Source of the DNA: Erigeron canadensis
Lineage: Eukaryota > Streptophyta > Magnoliopsida > Asterales > Asteraceae
Direction of reading: 5' to 3'
Length of the DNA: 64,000 bases
Assembly: GCF_010389155.1 (NCBI RefSeq)
Contig: NC_057764.1
Location: 6,882,001-6,946,000, forward strand
Under the pieces are notes generated by a model. It made no database searches. It saw only the letters and a program-made list of their open reading frames with translations, and was not told where the DNA came from. The translations under genes and the position numbers were made by a program. Below, in pieces: positions 57,464 through 64,000 of this stretch. The first letter of the stretch is position 1. Every line of letters begins with the position of its first letter.

Positions 57464-59602
57464 ATGGATAATAATAATAATAAAAAGATACATATAATTA
57501 ATGATGAAGGCGATATCGTAAGCATGCAAATGCCAGAGATTACTGAGCAACCAGCTATAGAAGCCAAGGAAAACCATAACGTCGGAACAATCAACCAACC
57601 AACAGACGATTGGTTTCCTATTACACGATCACGAAAAGGGAATTCGTGGACCGCAACATTCCATTTGCTTTCTTCTGGAATCGGAACCCAAGCACTTTCC
57701 CTCCCCCTTGCCTTCGTATACCTTGGCTGGTAAGCAGATCAACATCCAATCTTTTTTATGTAGAATTCTTTTTTTGGGCCTGAGGCAAAGGAATTCAAAG
57801 GAAAAAACCCTACAGACTTGTCAATCAGTTAATATGTGCTTCATTGGCATCAACATCCAAATATCATAATAACTACAACTTAGAAACATAGGCTACATTT
57901 GCTTAGTAGGTAATTAATAAGTTTTATTTGGTGCAGGTTTTGGGGCATAGTGTGTTTGTTTGTTGCATATATATGGCAACTCTACACCATTGGGTTGCTT
58001 CTTAATCTTCATGAATCTGTCTCCGGTGTTCGTTACAGTAGATACATTGAGCTTTCAATAGCCGCCTTCGGTATGTTTATTAATTATGATCTTTTAATTT
58101 GTTAGTATTTATTCTAATTAACATACAAGAAGAAAATCATGTATATCATATACAGTATATGCTACTAACATGATTTTTTGTTTGTTATAATTGACTTATT
58201 CAGGTGCTAAATTGGGAAAACTTTTTGCATTGTTCCCCGTGATGTATCTTTCGGGAGGAACCTGTGTGTTGTTCATAATCACTGGTGGAAGAACAATGAA
58301 ACTTTTCTATCAACTCTTGTGTGCCGAAGATTGTTCTTCCAAAAACAGCTTTACAACAACAGAATGGTTCTTGGTTTTCGTATGCCTTGCCATTCTTGTG
58401 TCTCTGTTTTGTTCAAACTTGCATTCCGTAGCTTTTGTCTCATTTCTTGGAGCAACGATGGCTATTGCGTACTGTACGATATTGTGGATAGTTTTCGTTG
58501 CTAAAGGGAGGGTAGACGATGTTGCTTACGATACATCAGAAACTGTCACATCAGAAGCTGGAAAAACTCGAAGCATCTTTACTGCACTTGGGATCATTGC
58601 GGTTGCATTTAGAGGCCATAATGTAGTGTTAGAGATACAGGTACATTTCAATATTATGCACATATATGGTTACCATGCTACCTTTATATAATTATAAAAG
58701 CAAATTAACACCAAACATATACTATATTTCACGGATATGGGTCTTAGTACTTTTCACTTGTATATAATCATATTCAAAGTAACACAAAATACTGTCTTTC
58801 ACCGATTATGAGTCTCAATGTCTTAGTTGTATATAATCATATTAATCCAAAATGACATATGTTAACTTTTATTGTTACAGGGTACAATGCCATCAACCAC
58901 AAATCGCCCATCATCAAAGTTGATGTGGAAAGGAGTTGTTGCATCATATGTCATTATCGCAATGTGTTTGTTTCCTCTAGCAATTGTTGGATATTGGGCA
59001 TTTGGAAACAAGGTTAGCGAAACTAATTACATTAATATAATAATATATACTCGTATATACAAGCTCCAATTAAACTAGCTTCTAATCAATCTAACTTACT
59101 TAAATGATTTCAGTTTCCGGTCAATGGAGGAATGCTAACGGCACTATCATCCACCCTTGAATACAACGCGTCAAAACCATTGCTAGGCCTCATATACGTG
59201 CAAGTCATTATAAGTAGTATTGCCGCATTCCAGATCTACGCTATGGTTGTCTTTGACAACCTAGAGCGTGCGTACGCCCTCATAAAAAGCAAGGAATGCC
59301 CAAAGTTAACTCGAATGGGAATAAGAATTTTCTACGGTGGCTTTACTTTCTTTATATCGGTTGCTTTTCCATTTCTGCCAAGTCTGGCACTACTCGTCGG
59401 GGGAATTGCTTTACATTTGACATTCGGGTACCCATGCCTCATGTGGATGGCAATCAAGAGACCATCAATGAAATCTATAAGGTGGTGGCTTAATTTTGCG
59501 CTTGGTTGTTTAGGCACGGGATTGAGTGTTGTTGTAGTCGTAGGTGCAGTATGGAACTTGGTTTGTAGAGGTTTAGATGCCAACTTTTTCCATCCAAGAT
59601 GA
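57464..59602 (+). CDS. LHT-C: amino acid transporter, LHT8/AATL1-like, intact
   Basis: Exons 57464-57729, 57937-58070, 58204-58640, 58881-59012 and 59114-59602 join GT-AG in phase to give 485 residues. A hydrophilic N-terminus of about 60 residues, starting MDNNNNKKIHI, leads to PTDDWFPITRSRKGN. The AAAP-type membrane core follows with MYLSGGTCVLFI, the intact AIAYCTILW, FRGHNVVLEIQ, YWAFGNK and AFQIYAMVVFDNLERAY, ending DANFFHPR. It should be a proton-coupled amino acid importer; substrate and membrane are unknown. It is the intact twin of LHT-B, including promoter and flanks, and converges on LHT-D. The N-terminus is 9 codons shorter than that of LHT-B. Confidence 0.94.
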
Positions 59603-60402
59603 CATATGTATGGTTTAATAGAGCGAGAGAACCATGAATCTATTCTTTATTTTTATTACAATTACAGTCTAACAATTAATCAAATTATTATGTATTACCT
59701 TTTCTTTTCATAAATGTGAGAAGATTCAGTTGCAAATTTACATCGATGTATGTCTTATACTAGATTTTCAGTCTTCGGGTTATCAACGAATCAAGATCTG
59801 ATGTTTAATTGTCTCCTCAAAAACAAAATTTCAGGTCAATTTTGACAACCGTTTATGTAGTCACCGAAGGTCCTTTCCTTTGTGATAGACGAAAGGAAGA
59901 GTTCGTCAAAAAAGATTTTTTTATTATTTTAATTTTAGATATAAGTATATATATTACTATTACTTTATAAATTTTATTACCGAGTAATAAATAACAGTAA
60001 TCCTTAATTTCATGATATGGTATAGAGATATAAAAGGGGTTGAAACAAAGGCTCTTAATGAGTTAAAAGTCTTTTAAAACAAAAGCATTTATAAAGAAGG
60101 TTGATAGAATTAAGCAAACCAAACCTCCGCTCCAATCCCGAGTGGTTATCAAACCCAAAGCCGGTTAAATAGGGTAGTTGGGTTTGGGTTAGGTGATCAC
60201 CTATTGCCTCCAAATAGCCAGCTTGTCTCAAATTTTAATCTATTGGGCTGAATTTAAATATATTAATGGGCTTTTTATACATACAAACTTCAGTTTTGGG
60301 CTTAAAAGAAAGAAAAAGAAAAAAAAAAAACATAGGGCAATAAACTTAAACTATGTTGAATAAACATTAAATCCAATAACGCTTCACTATAATAATACAG
60401 AA
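59603..60402. other. 3' flank of LHT-C
   Basis: It matches the LHT-B flank in ordered blocks, including TCTCAAATTTTAATCTAT (60230, matching 50565) and AATAAACAT (60360, matching 51922). No gene is present. Confidence 0.6.
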
Positions 60403-61257
60403 CTAGATTTTAGACCCGTGTCTAACACTGGACACGGGGTTACGATATTATCAATATTAGATCTTCATACACTTAATTCATAAAAGCTTATAATTTTGAA
60501 GATATACGGTTCTAGATGTTATACTTTGCAAGTTGTAATAGAATAATCACATGTTCATCACTGTCATTATTAGCTAAGACATATTGATGAAGTTGTTTGC
60601 CGTAGTCATTCCACAAGACATATGCTACAATAATTTTCTTATTATAGAATTACTTGAAACCAGTTGTACTCATAATGTGATATTATTATGAAAGATAATT
60701 AAGAATTAGAATATAAATATGCTTGTGATCTTGTACTTGACATTCAAGTATATGTATTTGATCATGATATAGGCCGTAACACGAATAGGTGAATTTTCAA
60801 TCACCTGTCCTATGATAATTATATGTCAATTAGGATTGTTTTCATATTCTTTGATAACAATTAGGACTCTATTTGAGTGACAATTGTAACATTAAATAAT
60901 TAAGTATATAATTATTGTTGTTCTAAAAAAACAAAAAAAAAACTCTCAATTTGATGGTTAATATAATTATATATATAAAAAAGTTTTAAAGTTGATGGTT
61001 AAAAATAAAAATAAATTAAATATTCAGGGCTAAAAAGTGTAAATTATTGATGGAAAACAAAAAAGTATAAGTTAATGAGACTTTTTCTACAAATTAAAAT
61101 AAATAGTAATATAATAATACATTTGGATAATGATTATTAGGATTTTTAATTTATATTTAATTTAAATGATGACATAAGCGAAAATCAATTTGATAAAATT
61201 GAACAATTTAATTGGTTAATAAGTCATTAGTTCAACTGTCTTATAATATATATTAAC
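60403..61257 (-). mobile_element. Helitron in the C-D spacer, absent from the B-E spacer
   Basis: On the minus strand it ends CTAG before T, with the hairpin CCCGTGTC...GACACGGG (stem 8 bp, 60438-60415) 8 bp upstream. The matching B-E spacer near 51970-51985 lacks it. The 5' TC end is not resolved; 61257 is where similarity to the other spacer resumes. No coding sequence is seen. Confidence 0.7.
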
Positions 61258-61484
61258 TCAGGTCTAAATCCAGATAACGTTCTAATGATTGTTACTCGTG
61301 AATAGATGTAAACTCAAGAATTTGCATATAACGAATACAATTGGAAATAAAGGTAACTTCACAAACTTCATTAGTTTTGCACCATCTCATAATTGGAATT
61401 AACATTTTTCAGCTAATGTGCATAGGCTGTTATTAATTAGCCAATGACATTGTTTGACCGAGATTACTTCCTATAACAGATTAA

Positions 61485-61700
61485 GGGGTGTTGGTATTGC
61501 CATAACAAAACAAAGTTTGTGTTTTAAGAATAAATTATACGTTTACAAAATTGTGTTTTGAAAAAAACATGCAGGCATATGTTTCTCTAAAACTGCGTTT
61601 TCATACCAGATAATCACTTTTTCATACAAACATCTTTTTAAAAACTATTTACGCTTTACAAACGTAATATAATCATTTTATAATGCAATCCTAAACACCC
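61485..61700. mobile_element. MITE, GGTGTTTGGTATTGC family, copy 2
   Basis: Ends GGGGTGTTGGTATTGC and GCAATCCTAAACACCC are inverted repeats. The interior shares AACTGCGTTTTCATA and GATAATCACTTTTTCAT with copy 1. The B-E spacer lacks it at the matching place (about 52208), so it inserted after the duplication or was lost there. Confidence 0.75.
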
Positions 61701-62224
61701 TCGAACAACTCATTAACAACTGAATTAATTTGCATTGGACTCGAGTTCTAGTGGATACGATATATTTTTGGATTGCCCTTGTTTACAGAGTATATGATTG
61801 ATCAATATAAAAGATTGATTGATTACCTGATCAATAATTTGAATTACCAGTTTGGTTCATATAACAGTGCTAAAAAGTTGTTTTTAAAAGAGAATGAAAC
61901 GTTTAATACTTTTTCAAATGCATATATTGTTTATAGAGTTATGTTAATTATTCGTGTTCGTGTTAACAAGTTTTTTTAAACTATTACTCATAAAAAAATT
62001 ATTAACGGTCTAGGATGTCACAAGAAAGACTTACTAGATCACTATTTTCTTAAAAGGTAAGATATAAATGACCTTTCAGTTTGAATATTTGCTTATACCC
62101 CTAAAATGTAAACACAAACCAGGATGAGCGACTATTTCCCTTCCTTCATTTCATATATTTGTTTTTTCTCAAGCCTAGATTTGAAAATTCATGATTCTGT
62201 CACTTAACTTGAACCGGACCTTTG
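61701..62224. other. Spacer between LHT-C and LHT-D tails
   Basis: Non-coding; the matching left-unit stretch is 52220-53690. ACACAAACCAGGATG (62112) matches 53579 and gives the empty site for the CCACCG-rich insertion. Confidence 0.55.
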
Positions 62225-63780
62225 TCAACGTGGATGGAAGAAGTTGGCATCTAAACCTCTACAAGCCAAATTCCACACTGCACCTACAATTACTACTACA
62301 CTTAACCCTATGCCTAAGCAACCAAGTCCGAGGTTAAGCCACAACCTTAAAGATTTTCTTGGTGGTCTCTTGATGGCAAGCCACATAAGACATGGGTACC
62401 CGAATGTCAAAGGCAGCGCAATTCCTCCGATGATTCCTGCCAGACTTGGTAGAAAAGGGAATGCCATTGATATAAAAAAAGTGACGCATCCAAAAAAAAT
62501 CCGGAATCCCATTTTGGCCAGTTTTGGGCATTTCTTCTTTTTTATATCCGCATATGTATGCTCCATGTTGTCATAGATAACCATGCTATAAATTTGGAAA
62601 GCAGTCAAACAACTTAAGCAAACTTGCAAGTAAATGAGACCAAGCACTGGTTTTGATGTCTTGTGGAGTAGGGACTTTGAGAGGGCCATTATCATTCCAC
62701 CGCTGGTAGGAAACTGCAACCATTTTTAGAAGATTAAATATATCTGACATTATATTCATATATTATTTGGATATCCATGATGTTCTTTAATTACCTTGTT
62801 TCCAAAGGCCCAATATCCAACAATTCCAACGGGAAAGAAACACGCTGCGATAATTGCATATGAAGCTGCCACTCCTTTTCGCATTAACCTCATTGATGGA
62901 CGATTTGGGCTTGATGGCATGGTGCCCTGTAACAACAAAAGTTTTGTGCTATAATTAGCAGGCCCTGCAACAATTTGGGCTTGATGGCTGCCGAAAATTG
63001 TGTTAGCTTAAGTTATTAACTTCATTCCCAATAATCCAGCCAAATTTTAAGAATACAATATATATAAATTTGAGAACCACCTAAATTTTTTTAACAATAT
63101 GTTAGATAATGAAAACTTTACCTGTATCTCTAAGACCACATTGTGGCCTCTAAATGCTAGGGCAATGATCCCAAGTGCATTCAATACGCCTCGGATTTGA
63201 CCAACATTAGATGTGACAGCTTTTGAGGGATCATATACAGTGTCATCTACTCTGCCCTTAGCAACTAAAAATACCCATAAAATGGTGCAATATCCAATGG
63301 CCATGATCGCTCCCAGGAACGATACCAATGCAACAGAATGCAAGTTTGGACAAAAGAAGGACACAAAAATGGCTAAACAAGTAAAAACCAAAAACCATTC
63401 TGTTGTAGTTAAGTGATGTTTGGAAGAACAATCTTCACAGAAAAGTTGAGAAAAAAGCTTCAAGGTTCCACCTCCTGTAATTATAAACATCACACATGTG
63501 CCCCCTGCAAGATACATTACTGGGAATATGGCTAAAAGTTTCCCGAGTCTATCACCTAATCGGAAAAAAAGAAAGTCATATCACATACGTAGAAATATAT
63601 CAGAGTTAAATACACATATATATCTATCATGTGTTGTTGTACTCACCAAAGGCTGCCATGGAAAGTTGAAGGTATCTGCTATAACGAGTATTTGGGACGG
63701 ATTCGTGAAGGCTAACTAGCAACATCATGGTGTAGAGCTGCCACACAAATGCCACAGACAAACAAATAACACCCCAAATC
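62225..63780 (-). CDS. LHT-D: amino acid transporter, LHT8/AATL1-like, first exon off the window
   Basis: Exons in gene order are 63780-63647, 63555-63122, 62926-62795 and 62713-62225, with GT-AG junctions and exon lengths 134, 434, 132 and 489. These correspond to exons 2-5 of LHT-A and LHT-C. Exon 3 is one codon shorter at LFCEDCSSK. Motifs are intact: MYLAGGTCVMFI, AIGYCTILW, FRGHNVVLEIQ, YWAFGNK, AFQIYSMVIYDNME and DANFFHPR. Exon 1, with the DDWxPIT motif and start codon, should lie beyond 64000, so completeness cannot be checked. The predicted role is proton-coupled amino acid import. LHT-E is its decayed duplicate. Confidence 0.92.
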
Positions 63781-64000
63781 CTACAACAAAAAAGATATAT
63801 TTTAAAAAAGAGTCCATAAATATCTTTTCATATACTCTGTTTTTTAATATAATGTATAAATATTTAATCATGTAATAAATTGCTATTAACAACCCTTATA
63901 ATTGTCATTATTATTTTCCTAATTTTTATATGTTAGAAGAGTTGTGATCATTTGAAAACTAAAATTTCGTGAAAACTAGAAAAAACTGGCCAAAATAACC
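63781..64000 (-). other. Part of intron 1 of LHT-D
   Basis: AT-rich sequence directly upstream of exon 2, with the acceptor TTGTAG at 63786-63781 on the minus strand. No exon 1 similarity is seen up to the window edge. Confidence 0.7.

Overview
This 64 kb window is plant nuclear DNA, almost certainly from a eudicot. It is AT-rich, its genes have short GT-AG introns, and it contains plant-type retrotransposons (Ty1/copia Sirevirus, Ty3/gypsy Tekay-like), Helitrons, PIF/Harbinger, Mutator-like, hAT-like and Stowaway elements, plus two plant gene families. Asteraceae is a guess from the look of the repeats and cannot be proven from the window.

Layout. 1-10.07 kb: a decayed Sirevirus cut by the left window edge, with gag, pol, a 106-bp palindromic tandem array, a 4-kb third ORF and a 3' LTR. 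10.07-15.74 kb: an AT-rich palindromic repeat split by a Tekay-like element (10399-15150) that lost most of its interior. 15.74-18.2 kb: gene-poor DNA. 18.27-19.86 kb: an intact five-exon GDSL esterase/lipase gene on the minus strand. 20.85-24.51 kb: LHT-A, an intact five-exon amino acid transporter gene on the minus strand with a Stowaway MITE in its long first intron. 24.98-26.92 kb: a PIF/Harbinger element with a broken transposase. 28.0-43.3 kb: a Helitron-rich block into which an 11.9-kb Tekay-like element (29035-40914, 5-bp target duplication AAATG) has inserted. 43.3-46.5 kb: AT-rich spacer with a TAA-flanked MITE. 46.5-64 kb: a tandem duplication of a convergent transporter gene pair.

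The host genes are two families. One is a single GDSL lipase. The other is five members or remnants of an AAAP (amino acid/auxin permease) transporter family most like plant LYSINE HISTIDINE TRANSPORTER-LIKE 8/AATL1. LHT-A and LHT-C look functional. LHT-D looks functional but its first exon lies beyond the right edge. LHT-B has one in-frame stop in an otherwise perfect gene. LHT-E is a shattered remnant. B(+)/E(-) and C(+)/D(-) are two copies of one convergent pair; the left copy is dead at both genes and the right copy appears intact. Insertions unique to each copy can be seen against the empty site in the other, which gives direct evidence for several transposon boundaries.

Most of the remaining sequence is transposon-derived. 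The least ordinary points are: a 301-codon intact ORF upstream of gag in the Tekay-like element, preceded by a convincing splice acceptor; a 1.2-kb Mutator-like foldback element with nested inverted repeats and a perfect 9-bp target duplication; a complete 179-bp Helitron; and microhomology deletions that reshaped both Tekay elements.
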